From Pseudomonadota bacterium (GTDB lineage: Bacteria; Desulfobacterota; Desulfobacteria; Desulfobacterales; Desulfosarcinaceae): a DNA stretch of 20,157 nucleotides. Below the pieces are notes generated by a model. That model ran no database searches and was not told the origin of the DNA. It worked only from the letters and a program-made list of their open reading frames with translations. The stretch covers positions 1 to 20,157 of the forward strand of contig JAEYRZ010000098.1 of the NCBI GenBank assembly GCA_023435265.1, written 5' to 3'. This document shows, in pieces, positions 1 to 7,441 of the stretch; within the stretch, counting starts at the first letter, position 1, and each line of letters opens with the position of its first letter. The translations under genes and the position numbers were made by a program.

Positions 1-2322
1 GCGGCCGACCGCATGGCCGGCCTGCTGGGCGAACCGGTCGGAGAGACGGTCGGCTACCGCATCCGCATGGAAAGCCGGGTGGGCCCCCGCACCCGCATCG
101 AAGTGATCACCGAAGGGGTGCTGACGCGCATGCTCCAGTCCGACCCGGCACTGACCGATGTGGGCCTGGTGATCTTCGACGAGTTTCACGAACGCAGCCT
201 GGATGCCGATCTGGGGCTGGCGCTGTGCCGTGAGGTTCGGGGCGTCTTCAACGAAAACCTGCGCCTGCTGGTAATGTCCGCGACGCTGGACCCGGAACCG
301 GTGGCCGCCCTGCTGGACCGCGCGCCGCTGATCCGCTGTGAAGGCCGCGCCTTCCCGGTGGAGACCCGCTACCTGCCGCCCTCCGGCGCCAAACCCGTTG
401 AACGCGCGGTCAGCGACGCTGTTCTCAATTCCGCGGCGCGCGATGAAGGCAGCATTCTCGCCTTCCTGCCCGGCGCGCCGGAGATCCGCAGAACCGCCCG
501 CCTGCTGGCGGCGGCCGCGCTTCCGGACCAATGGGAGGTGGTGCCGCTTTATGGCAGCCTGGACCGCAAACGGCAGCAGGCCGCCATTTCAGCGCCACCC
601 GCCGGACGGTGGAAAATCGTTCTGGCCACGGCCATCGCCGAAACCAGCCTGACCATCGAGCAGATCCGGGTGGTGGTGGACGGCGGCCTGCAGCGCGCGC
701 CGCGCTTCGATCCGCGTAGCGGCATGACCCGGCTGGTCACGCTGCCGGTTTCCCGGGCGTCGGCCGATCAGCGCCGCGGCCGCGCCGGACGTATGGGGCC
801 GGGGATCTGCTATCGCCTGTGGAGCGAAAGCATCCATGGCACTCTGCCCGCGCACAACCGCCCCGAAATCCTGGACACCGACCTGGCCGGCCTGGCGCTC
901 GAGCTGGCTCAGTGGGGCGCCTCACCCGACCGCCTCGGCTGGCTCGATCCGCCGCCCGCCGCGGCGTTCGAACAGGCCCGCAGCCTGCTCTCCGGCCTGG
1001 GCGCGCTCGACGAAAGCGGGAGAATCACCTCCCACGGCCGTGAAATGGCCGAACTGCCCGTGCATCCGCGACTGGCGCACATGCTGCTCCGCGCCCGGCG
1101 GGAAGGTATGGGCCGAACGGCCTGCGAAGTGTCTGCGCTTCTGAGCGAGCGCGATCCGCTTCTTTTTGCAGGCCCTGTGCGCGACTCCGACCTGCGCTTG
1201 CGGCTTGACATGCTCTATTCCTTCAGGGCGCACGCCCGGTTGGACATCCCCCATGGCAGTGCCGATTCCGCCTCTCTGCGCGCCATCTTGAAAGCCGCGG
1301 CCGTCCTGCAGCGGCGCCTCAAGCTCGAAGACGCGCCCGACGCTCATCCCGATGCGGGACGCCTGCTGGCCTGGGCCTACCCGGACCGCATCGCCATGCG
1401 CCGCCCCGACCGAATCGGCCGCTATCTGATGACCAGCGGCCGCGGCGCTTATTTCGACCCGCCCGAACCCCTCGGCGTCCATGATTTCCTGGTAATTGCC
1501 GAACTGGACGGCGACCGCCGCGACGCCCGCATTTTCATGGCGGCCGGTTATGATCTGCATACCCTTATGGCGCAGTTCGGAGATCGGGTCCGCTGGGAGG
1601 AGCGCGTAAGCTGGGACGATCGGCGCCAGGCCGTGGCGGCCGTGCGCCGCCTGACCCTGGACGCATTGATTTTGCGGAGCGAACCGCTCGCCGCTGCCGA
1701 TCCCCGGGCGGTAAGTGCGGCCATGCTCGAAGGTATCCGGCGCAGCGGCATCGGCGTTCTGCCCTGGTCCCCTGGGCTGCGGAGCTGGCAGGCGCGGGTC
1801 GAATTGCTGCGCAGGGTCGCGGCCGGCGGCACGGATTGGCCCGATGTTTCGGACCGCGCATTGGATGCAGCTCTCGAAACATGGCTCGCCCCCTGCCTGC
1901 AGGGGATCACCAGCATCAAAGGACTGGACCGCCTGGATCTTTCGGAGGCGCTGCACAGCCGGCTCACCTGGCGCCAGCGGCAGCTGCTCGACCAGTTGGC
2001 GCCCACGCATCTCGTCGTGCCCAGCGGTTCCCGACGGCCGATCGATTACCTGGCCGATCCGCCGGTGCTGGCGGTGCGCCTGCAGGAAATGTTCGGCGCC
2101 CTCGAAACGCCGGCGATCGCCGACGGCCGCATACCCCTGCAGCTGCATCTGCTCTCTCCCGCCGGCCGTCCGGCGCAGATCACCCGCGATCTGGCCGGCT
2201 TCTGGCGCAACAGCTACCCTGCGGTCAAAAAGGAACTCAAGGGGCGCTATCCCAAACACTACTGGCCCGACGACCCGCTCGCCGCCGAGCCCACCGACCG
2301 AGCCAAGCCGCGCCGCAAGTAA
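1..2322 (+). CDS. hrpB: ATP-dependent helicase HrpB (5' truncated by window edge)
   Basis: DExH-box (DEAH/RHA family) NTPase of the HrpB type, a predicted RNA helicase. The frame is open from base 1, and the ATG at base 13 lies inside conserved sequence, so the true start and the Walker A motif are outside the window. Counting from that Met, the Walker B/DExH motif DEFH is at residues 56-59, motif III SAT at 89-91, and motif VI QRRGRAGR at 253-260, preceded by the LATAIAETSLTIEQI segment of motif V. The rest matches the long HrpB C-terminal region (helicase-associated domain and HrpB-specific tail) down to a basic end, RAKPRRK. At least 773 residues are visible; HrpB proteins are usually a little over 800, so a short N-terminal piece is missing. 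The next gene is convergent, with its stop 13 bases away. The family is clear; the cellular role of HrpB is poorly defined in most bacteria. Confidence 0.95.
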   Translation, partial: AADRMAGLLGEPVGETVGYRIRMESRVGPRTRIEVITEGVLTRMLQSDPALTDVGLVIFDEFHERSLDADLGLALCREVRGVFNENLRLLVMSATLDPEPVAALLDRAPLIRCEGRAFPVETRYLPPSGAKPVERAVSDAVLNSAARDEGSILAFLPGAPEIRRTARLLAAAALPDQWEVVPLYGSLDRKRQQAAISAPPAGRWKIVLATAIAETSLTIEQIRVVVDGGLQRAPRFDPRSGMTRLVTLPVSRASADQRRGRAGRMGPGICYRLWSESIHGTLPAHNRPEILDTDLAGLALELAQWGASPDRLGWLDPPPAAAFEQARSLLSGLGALDESGRITSHGREMAELPVHPRLAHMLLRARREGMGRTACEVSALLSERDPLLFAGPVRDSDLRLRLDMLYSFRAHARLDIPHGSADSASLRAILKAAAVLQRRLKLEDAPDAHPDAGRLLAWAYPDRIAMRRPDRIGRYLMTSGRGAYFDPPEPLGVHDFLVIAELDGDRRDARIFMAAGYDLHTLMAQFGDRVRWEERVSWDDRRQAVAAVRRLTLDALILRSEPLAAADPRAVSAAMLEGIRRSGIGVLPWSPGLRSWQARVELLRRVAAGGTDWPDVSDRALDAALETWLAPCLQGITSIKGLDRLDLSEALHSRLTWRQRQLLDQLAPTHLVVPSGSRRPIDYLADPPVLAVRLQEMFGALETPAIADGRIPLQLHLLSPAGRPAQITRDLAGFWRNSYPAVKKELKGRYPKHYWPDDPLAAEPTDRAKPRRK

Positions 2323-2334
2323 GCGTCGCAGCGG

Positions 2335-2709
2335 CTAGCGGCCGCCCTTTTCTCCGGTTTCGATTTTGATCAGCTCGCCGTTGCGAAAGAGCAGGTAGCG
2401 GATGAACTGGTTGGACCCGAAATCGTAGGTCCAGCGTTCGAAATAGAGGGGCCCCAGGTAGAGCTTGGGGAGAATGAAGCGTTCCTTCTCATAATCGAAA
2501 TGTTCAGAAATGGCGCTGCCGTGGCCGGATTCCCACTGTTCGACGGCCTGCGGCTCCCCGCAGGTCGCGAGCACCTGAGGCTTGTAGGCGCCGATAGAAA
2601 CGATCCGGCCGTTGCAGCGCAGGGACCGGTCGGCTGCGGCGCTGCCGCTCCATATCAGCGCCAGCAGCGCCAGTCCGATCCACTTGAATGTTACAGGTCG
2701 ATATCTCAT
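2335..2709 (-). CDS. Exported DUF2845-like protein
   Basis: Small secreted or periplasmic protein of 124 residues. The start MRYRPVTFKWIGLALLALIW gives a classical signal peptide: basic N-end, hydrophobic core, then cleavage near SGSAAA/DRS. The reading frame stays open 189 bases further upstream, but that extension runs through a strong hairpin and puts the signal peptide in the middle, so I reject it. The mature part begins DRSLRCNGRIVSIGAYKPQVLATCGEP, with two Cys and the 'RC..RIVS.G...V...CGEP' pattern I associate with DUF2845, followed by a Trp/Tyr-rich beta region (YFERWTYDFGSNQFIRYLLF). No enzymatic function is known to me. A truncated near-copy of the 5' end of this gene lies 760 bases away at 3372-3464. 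The family call is from memory of the motif; secretion is well supported. Confidence 0.75.
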   Translation of the reverse strand: MRYRPVTFKWIGLALLALIWSGSAAADRSLRCNGRIVSIGAYKPQVLATCGEPQAVEQWESGHGSAISEHFDYEKERFILPKLYLGPLYFERWTYDFGSNQFIRYLLFRNGELIKIETGEKGGR

Positions 2710-2813
2710 GTCTGAAAAATAATCATTCAGCCCGATAGCGCCAATTTCTGAATATCGTGACTCGTGATGCATTCCGTGAACACGTTCGTGTTTTTCGCAT
2801 GCCCTGAAAATTG

Positions 2814-2845
2814 ATTGGGCCGCGGGAAAAAACCCGCGGCCCAAT
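2814..2845 (-). terminator. Strong inverted repeat, possible terminator
   Basis: A perfect 13-bp stem, ATTGGGCCGCGGG (2814-2826) pairing with 2833-2845, closed by a six-base A loop (U6 on the minus-strand transcript). It lies 115 bases downstream of the small exported gene at 2961-3230 and 104 bases upstream of the DUF2845-like start. That position fits a terminator insulating the two genes. The tail on the minus strand is only CAATTTT, so it is not a textbook U-tract; the hairpin could also act in mRNA stability. Confidence 0.5.
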
Positions 2846-2960
2846 TGATTGTGATGTTTCGGCGTCGGGTGGAACGTTGTTCCGCCCCAGGTTGGCACCT
2901 GCGGCCGGCCGTTTTTGAACGATCCGGACCGGGACGGCCCTCGGTCGGAGCTTTCAGACC

Positions 2961-3230
2961 TTACATAGCGCCGTTTTCCCTTGACTGCTCGATGCTCAGC
3001 GCGACATCAGACCGGATATCCGAATCGTGTTCCTCGGTCATATATCCGCGGGCATCGTGATGCATGGTCTCTTTTTCCGGGGACATGCGCGCGCTATGCG
3101 CATCGGGCCGCATCTCGGCGGCACTGTATCCTTTTTCCGTGGATGACGTTACACTGTCCCAGGCTGTTGCCGGCCCGGCCAGAACCAGAGCGATGACGGC
3201 GGCACCCAGGATCACCGAAAATATTTTCAT
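2961..3230 (-). CDS. Small exported protein of unknown function
   Basis: An 89-residue protein that I do not recognise. It starts MKIFSVILGAAVIALVLAGP followed by ATAWDS, a clear signal peptide with likely cleavage after ATA. The mature part, about 65 residues, is very hydrophilic and acidic, with several His and Met and no Cys (STEKGYSAAEMRPDAHSARM, then MHHDARGYMTEEHDSDIRSD). It looks disordered or metal-binding rather than a folded enzyme; that is inference from composition only. The ATG is preceded at good spacing by GGAGG (about 3236-3241 on the minus strand), which supports translation. A 14-base-loop inverted repeat sits just upstream in the leader, and the strong hairpin at 2814-2845 lies downstream. 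It appears to be its own transcription unit. Confidence 0.65.
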   Translation of the reverse strand: MKIFSVILGAAVIALVLAGPATAWDSVTSSTEKGYSAAEMRPDAHSARMSPEKETMHHDARGYMTEEHDSDIRSDVALSIEQSRENGAM

Positions 3231-3258
3231 TTGAGCCTCCGATTGCGATTTTGGTAAT

Positions 3259-3288
3259 GCGAACCCTCTCCTTCCACTTCGGGTTCGC
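3259..3288 (-). promoter_or_regulatory. Inverted repeat in the leader of the small exported gene
   Basis: The 8-base arms GCGAACCC (3259-3266) and GGGTTCGC (3281-3288) are perfect complements around a 14-base spacer. The repeat ends about 28 bases before the start codon of the 89-residue exported protein. It could be an operator or an mRNA hairpin upstream of the ribosome binding site. No clear -10/-35 pair could be fixed nearby, so its role is open. Confidence 0.35.
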
Positions 3289-3371
3289 GGCAGCGATTTG
3301 ACTCGATACTGTCATTGCCTACCTTGTCGCGTCCGGAGCGTACGGCTTACAAAATATTTACGCAATCCTGG

Positions 3372-3464
3372 TTATGGGCGCAGGGACCGGTCGGCTGCGG
3401 CATCGACGGCTGCTATAGACAGGGCCGGCAGAGCCAATCCGATCCACTTGGTGCAAAGTTTCAT
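3372..3464 (-). pseudogene. Truncated duplicate of the DUF2845-like gene
   Basis: A 30-codon reading frame, MKLCTKWIGLALPALSIAAV followed by DAAADRSLRP and a stop. It parallels the N-terminus of the gene at 2335-2709 (KWIGLALLALIWSGSAAADRSLRC) with a one-residue indel. At DNA level, 24 bases at 3378-3401 are identical to 2617-2640, and 13 bases at 3438-3450 match 2674-2686. Similarity ends exactly at the codon after SLR, where the paralog continues with Cys. What remains is therefore a signal peptide and the first mature residues, followed by unrelated DNA. I see no good ribosome binding site. Best read as a remnant of a tandem duplication. Confidence 0.7.
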
Positions 3465-3522
3465 GCTTCAAGTTAAACCATGGCCGTTATTCGGGGAACC
3501 TGCGTCTGCGAGTCGATAAACT

Positions 3523-3960
3523 TCAGAACACCCGGTCATCTGGCGGCGCCGCGCTTAAATCCCGCAGGATCCGGATTTTCTGCTCGCGAACGGCTTTTTT
3601 GGTGTAGGCGTGCTGTATTTTCTCCAACAACATTTCGAAATCGTAGGGTTTAAGGAGATAATCGAAAGCGCCCAGTTCCATGCATTCAATGCTCGATTCC
3701 GCCGAGCCGTGGCCGGTCAGCAGAATGACCTCGATCAGCGGTTCGTATTTCTTGATCGCCCGCAGGGCCATGATGCCGTCCATGCCCTCCATTTTCAGGT
3801 CCAGGATGATGACGTCGAAAGGCTCCGCCTTGATCAGCTCGAGCGCAGAGACGCCGCTCGCGGCGCCTTGTGCCGAAAGATTGCGGCGCATCAGCCGCGC
3901 GACCATCGTCTCTCTGAAATCGGATTCGTCGTCCACCACCAGAATTCGGATTTTTTTCAC
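3523..3960 (-). CDS. Single-domain response regulator (CheY-like receiver)
   Basis: A 145-residue receiver domain with no attached output domain. It has the acidic pair D10/D11 (VVDDES), the phosphoacceptor D54 in VIILDLKMEGMDG, the switch Thr T82 (LLTGHG) and the conserved K104 (LLKPYD); all catalytic residues are present. After the receiver, only a short basic tail of about 25 residues follows (TKKAVREQKIRILRDLSAAP), which could be a partner-binding helix. The start is GTG (3958-3960), preceded by GGGAGG at about six bases. It follows the PRPP synthetase gene by 35 bases and is probably co-transcribed with it. No kinase is adjacent; the nearest is the hybrid kinase 5.4 kb away. It likely works by protein-protein interaction in a phosphorelay; the partner is unknown. 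Confidence 0.93.
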   Translation of the reverse strand: MKKIRILVVDDESDFRETMVARLMRRNLSAQGAASGVSALELIKAEPFDVIILDLKMEGMDGIMALRAIKKYEPLIEVILLTGHGSAESSIECMELGAFDYLLKPYDFEMLLEKIQHAYTKKAVREQKIRILRDLSAAPPDDRVF

Positions 3961-3995
3961 GATCGGCCTCCCGGTGATTTCGCGCCAAAGGGTCT

Positions 3996-4967
3996 TTACG
4001 GCGCCTCGCCCGGGCTGACGAGTCCGGGCGAATCGAACAGCGCCCCCACGCTTTCTCCGGTATGAATGCGCTTGATCGCTTCGGCCATCAGAGGCGCCAC
4101 GGAAAGGATCTTAATGCCTTCGATCTGCTTCGAGGGGTCGATCTGCACCGTGTTCGTGACTACGAAACGCCCCACTCCGCTGGCCTTGAGGTTGGCCGGG
4201 GCATTGCCGCACAACACTCCGTGGGTGGCGCCCATGATCATGCCTGACACCCCGGCGCGCGTAAGGGTGCGGGCGGTGGCCACCAGAGTGGCGCCCGTGG
4301 ATATTTCGTCGTCGAAGATGATGGCGTGACGGGACTTTACTTCTCCGACCACCAATCCCTGCACGACCTCGCTGTCTTTCAGGCGCCGCTTGTCGATGAT
4401 CGCCATGGGGATATGCAGCCGCTCGGCGAACTTGCCCACACGCTTGGCGCCTCCGGCATCGGTGGCCACGGCCACGGCCTTGTCAAGGTCCACCTGCCGG
4501 CCGATATAATCGGCGATCAGGGGAATGGCGGTCAGATGATCCACCGGCATGCTGAAAAAACCGTGCACGGCATCCGAATGCAGGTCCATGGTGAGCACGC
4601 GGTCGGCACCGGCGGTCTTGAGCAGGTCGGCCAGCAGCCGGCCTGCGATGGAGATGCGCGGAGCGTCCTTTTTGTCCGAGCGGGCGTAGGAAAAATAGGG
4701 AATCACCGCGGTGATGCGTTTCGCCGAGGCGCTGCGCAGCGCATCCATGATGATGAACAGCTCCATGATGTGATCGCTCACCGGATGCGTAAAAGGCTGC
4801 ACCACGAACACATCGCGCTCGCGCACGTTGGTCAGCACGCGTGCGATAAGATTGTCGTTCGAAAACCGGGATATCTCCAAAGGACTGAGTTCGATCCCCA
4901 GGCAGGCGCAGATCTCTGCGGCCAGCCCGGGGTTGGCATTGCCGCTGAATACGCGCAAGCGTTCCAT
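3996..4967 (-). CDS. prs: Ribose-phosphate pyrophosphokinase (PRPP synthetase)
   Basis: Cytoplasmic enzyme converting ribose-5-phosphate and ATP to PRPP and AMP, the entry to purine, pyrimidine, histidine and NAD synthesis. The protein has 323 residues, near the usual 310-320. Visible motifs: FSGNANPGLA at the N-end, ITAVIPYFSYARSDKK (85-100), catalytic-region TMDLHS (126-131), ATDAGGAKR (168-176), KRR (193-195) and the PRPP-binding loop IIFDDEISTGAT (216-227). Some positions depart from typical Prs: YARSDKK where YARQDRK is usual, and STGAT for TGGT, so this is a divergent branch. I chose the ATG at 4967, which has AAGGGG upstream; the frame can be extended to a TTG at 4994, but that start has no ribosome binding site. 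It lies 158 bases downstream of the FBP aldolase/phosphatase and upstream of the response regulator. Confidence 0.93.
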   Translation of the reverse strand: MERLRVFSGNANPGLAAEICACLGIELSPLEISRFSNDNLIARVLTNVRERDVFVVQPFTHPVSDHIMELFIIMDALRSASAKRITAVIPYFSYARSDKKDAPRISIAGRLLADLLKTAGADRVLTMDLHSDAVHGFFSMPVDHLTAIPLIADYIGRQVDLDKAVAVATDAGGAKRVGKFAERLHIPMAIIDKRRLKDSEVVQGLVVGEVKSRHAIIFDDEISTGATLVATARTLTRAGVSGMIMGATHGVLCGNAPANLKASGVGRFVVTNTVQIDPSKQIEGIKILSVAPLMAEAIKRIHTGESVGALFDSPGLVSPGEAP

Positions 4968-5125
4968 TCCGCCGTCCCCTTCTTCTCGATACAATGCTCG
5001 CTACACTCATTTTAGCACAGATCCTCCAGAATGTTAGCCGGGGAGCAATTCGGCATCCGTAAAGTCGGGGGTGCATTCCCGGGGATCCATTCGGCCGTGA
5101 AAAAGGATGGCCGATGTTCCCTCCA

Positions 5126-6241
5126 TCATAAATCACGCGGCCGTTCGATCTCGAACCGCTCGTCAAGCTCCTGCAGAATCCGCATGATGCCGCTGTAGGC
5201 CAACGATTCAAAAGGTTCCATGGCATTTCCGAAGAATCCCTGGCGCCGCATTTCCAGAACCCGGCCCGCCAGCCGGTCGCGGACATGATCCCAGACCGGG
5301 TGATCGAAGGGGTCCGTGGACGCGGTCAGCCTGCCCTCGCGCAGGCAATAGGCGGTGCAGCTCACCGAGGGCGGGCCGTCGAAATGGGCGACTTTGCTGT
5401 TCTGACAGACCGGCATGAGCGGCGCATAGTGGCTGCCCCGCAGGGAGCCGCCGACGCAGGCCCCCATTTGGAAAGGGGAAAGGATTTCGCCGGTGGCCGG
5501 GAAAGCGTCCTGAACCCGCACAATGGCCACGGGATCGTCCTTGCCCAGCAGGATGCCGGCGATGTGGTGCAGCCGGGTGGTGCTCACCACTGCGGCAGGT
5601 TCGCCGGTCGTGCGTGAATAGACGGCGCGGATGGCAAAACGCTGGTCGTCCCGCAGCAGTGCCGCTATATTGTACAAATCCTCGGGTGCTTCCAGGGTGA
5701 TGACGCGATCGCAGTCCTTGTACACCACATCCATGATCTCAAAACGAAACCCCTTTCTCAAGCGATGGGACAAGATCAGGCCGGGGCAGTGCATGGGGTC
5801 GGCGAACGCCAGGTAAAACGGCAGATTGAAGGCCCCCGGGTTGCTTTTGTCGATCGAGAAAACCAGGAAGGCTTCATTGCTGCGCTCTTCGAACCCGATC
5901 TCGGCCAGAGACGGTCCCAACCCTTTGGACACTCCGGAGACGCCCTCTTTGTAAATGTCCTGCCCGGCGCCGTACAATCCCTGCTTCACCGCCACCTCCG
6001 CCGCCCGGGTGAAGGCATCGAACATCCACTGGTGCAGGCCGGAGTGGTTGAGGCCCTTGCGGTGGGTGCACAGCAAGGTAATGTCGTCGCCGGTAAAGGT
6101 GACGGCATGGTCCACGACGCCATCGTCGGAACGGTGGGGTTCGATCGCTGCCGAGACGGCCGATACGACTTCGGCGCTGGGCAGCAGGTGGCCGCCGATG
6201 CTGCCGACATCCGCGCGCATGGCGCTGAGTGTGATTTGCAT
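5126..6241 (-). CDS. fbp: Fructose-1,6-bisphosphate aldolase/phosphatase (class V, archaeal type)
   Basis: Bifunctional gluconeogenic enzyme known from archaea and deep-branching bacteria. It condenses dihydroxyacetone-P and glyceraldehyde-3-P and then dephosphorylates the product to fructose-6-P. The 371 residues match the family along the full length: ADVGSIGGH (10-18, metal ligand D11), FTGDDI (49-54), GLYGAGQD (88-95, Q94), DKSNPGAFNLP (131-141), YLAFADPM (143-150), the Schiff-base Lys K234 in LLGKDDPVAIVRVQ with metal ligands D235/D236, MRRQGFFG (331-338) and Y349 in LAYSG. One oddity: position 231, three before the Schiff-base Lys, is Leu where I recall the catalytic Tyr (Tyr229 of the archaeal enzymes). 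GGAGG precedes the ATG. It starts 30 bases after the end of the phosphofructokinase gene, so the two are very likely one transcript. Confidence 0.93.
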   Translation of the reverse strand: MQITLSAMRADVGSIGGHLLPSAEVVSAVSAAIEPHRSDDGVVDHAVTFTGDDITLLCTHRKGLNHSGLHQWMFDAFTRAAEVAVKQGLYGAGQDIYKEGVSGVSKGLGPSLAEIGFEERSNEAFLVFSIDKSNPGAFNLPFYLAFADPMHCPGLILSHRLRKGFRFEIMDVVYKDCDRVITLEAPEDLYNIAALLRDDQRFAIRAVYSRTTGEPAAVVSTTRLHHIAGILLGKDDPVAIVRVQDAFPATGEILSPFQMGACVGGSLRGSHYAPLMPVCQNSKVAHFDGPPSVSCTAYCLREGRLTASTDPFDHPVWDHVRDRLAGRVLEMRRQGFFGNAMEPFESLAYSGIMRILQELDERFEIERPRDL

Positions 6242-6271
6242 GATATCGCCCTCCTTTGCCCGCCCCGGATG

Positions 6272-7441
6272 CTAATAGAGGAACATGGGCTTTTCTTCGA
6301 CCCTGCGAATGTCCGGCCGATACGCATCGGGGTCATACAAGGCCTTTACATCCACCCGTTTGGCGCCGCCGGTCACGGCCTCGATATCCACGGTTCGGTA
6401 GCAGCCCTGCCGCAGCGCCGTCATCGTTCCGGTTTTGCCGTCATCGATCTGGGAGATCGCCAGATTGGCGTAATTCATGGCCGCCATCAGATCCAACGAG
6501 TCCGGCGCGCCGCTGCGCATCAGGTATAGAAGCGGCTGGAAGATCATGTCGATCCCGGTCAGCTTTTTCAGCGCCTCGGCCGTAACCGCTCCGATGCCGC
6601 CCAGTTTGCGGTGGCCGAAAGCATCGGCCTCCCCTGAGAGCACCATCTCTCCGCCGACCATCTGCGCGCCTTCACTGATGGTCAACATGGCGTAGCGGCT
6701 GGGGTTTCGCCGGCGATCGTCGGCCAGATACGTGGCCAGGCGTTCGATATTGAACGGCACTTCGGAGATCACGACGCGGTCCACCCCGGCAAGATACCCC
6801 GATATCAGGGAGGTTTCGCCGCAGTAGCGTCCGAACAATTCCACCACGGCGATGCGCTCGTGCGATCCGGAAGAGGTCCGCAGAGCATGGATGAACTGAA
6901 CGCTGCGTGTCACGGCGGTTGAAAAGCCGATGCAGTAGTCTGTTCCCATCACGTCGTTGTCCATGGTTTTGGGAATGGCCACGACCGGGAAGCCTTCCTT
7001 GTGGAGGCGCAAGGCAAACGACAGGGTGTCGTCCCCGCCGATGGCGATCAAAACGTCGATGTTCAAGGCGGCGAGGTTTTTCAGGACCTGCGCCGTGAAA
7101 TCCTTCTTCCCGGACTGATCCTCGTAAGCCGGCTTGAGAAAACCCGGCGCGCTTCGATAGCTGACCGCGGAGGGGTTGGTGCGCGAGGTATGCAGGATCG
7201 TTCCCCCGGAGCGGTCGATCGTCCTGACCCCGGCCGGGTCCAGGGACTGAACGTTCGCCGCATGGGTTTGCGGATCGTCCGCAGCGTAGGCCAACAGCCC
7301 CTCCCAGCCCTTACGGATACCAAGGATTTTCATTCCACGCTGTGCGGCCTGCAGCACCAGTTGTTTGATGCAGGGGTTCAAGCCGGGAACGTCGCCGCCG
7401 CCGGTCAGAATAGCGATGGTTCGATGACTCGATCCGGTCAT
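6272..7441 (-). CDS. pfp: 6-phosphofructokinase, PfkA superfamily, predicted pyrophosphate-dependent
   Basis: Interconverts fructose-6-P and fructose-1,6-P2. The protein has 389 residues from the ATG at 7441, which is preceded by GGAGA; the frame extends to 7516 but without a ribosome binding site or homology. Motifs: ILTGGGDVPGLN (11-22) phosphate-binding loop, IGGDDTLSFA (134-143), PKTMDNDVMGTDYCIGF (157-173) with catalytic D161, and ELFGRYCGE (201-209). Phosphoryl-donor signature: Asp138 takes the place of E. coli Gly104, and Lys158 that of Gly124. In characterised PFKs the Asp blocks ATP and goes with PPi use, so PPi dependence is predicted from sequence, not proven. It is the first gene of a likely operon with the FBP aldolase/phosphatase, behind a candidate promoter at 7625-7648. 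A second, unrelated PFK (PfkB) lies at 12748-13713. Confidence 0.9.
   Translation of the reverse strand: MTGSSHRTIAILTGGGDVPGLNPCIKQLVLQAAQRGMKILGIRKGWEGLLAYAADDPQTHAANVQSLDPAGVRTIDRSGGTILHTSRTNPSAVSYRSAPGFLKPAYEDQSGKKDFTAQVLKNLAALNIDVLIAIGGDDTLSFALRLHKEGFPVVAIPKTMDNDVMGTDYCIGFSTAVTRSVQFIHALRTSSGSHERIAVVELFGRYCGETSLISGYLAGVDRVVISEVPFNIERLATYLADDRRRNPSRYAMLTISEGAQMVGGEMVLSGEADAFGHRKLGGIGAVTAEALKKLTGIDMIFQPLLYLMRSGAPDSLDLMAAMNYANLAISQIDDGKTGTMTALRQGCYRTVDIEAVTGGAKRVDVKALYDPDAYRPDIRRVEEKPMFLY

Noticed and set aside
922..2259. Long minus-strand open frame of 445 codons opposite hrpB
   Set aside because: It lies wholly antisense to a clear helicase, has no ribosome binding site, and its protein has no recognisable motif; a GC-rich shadow frame.
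2331..2345. A 5-bp GC hairpin followed by CCTTTT after hrpB
   Set aside because: The stem is short and overlaps the convergent gene's stop; too weak to call a terminator in GC-rich DNA.
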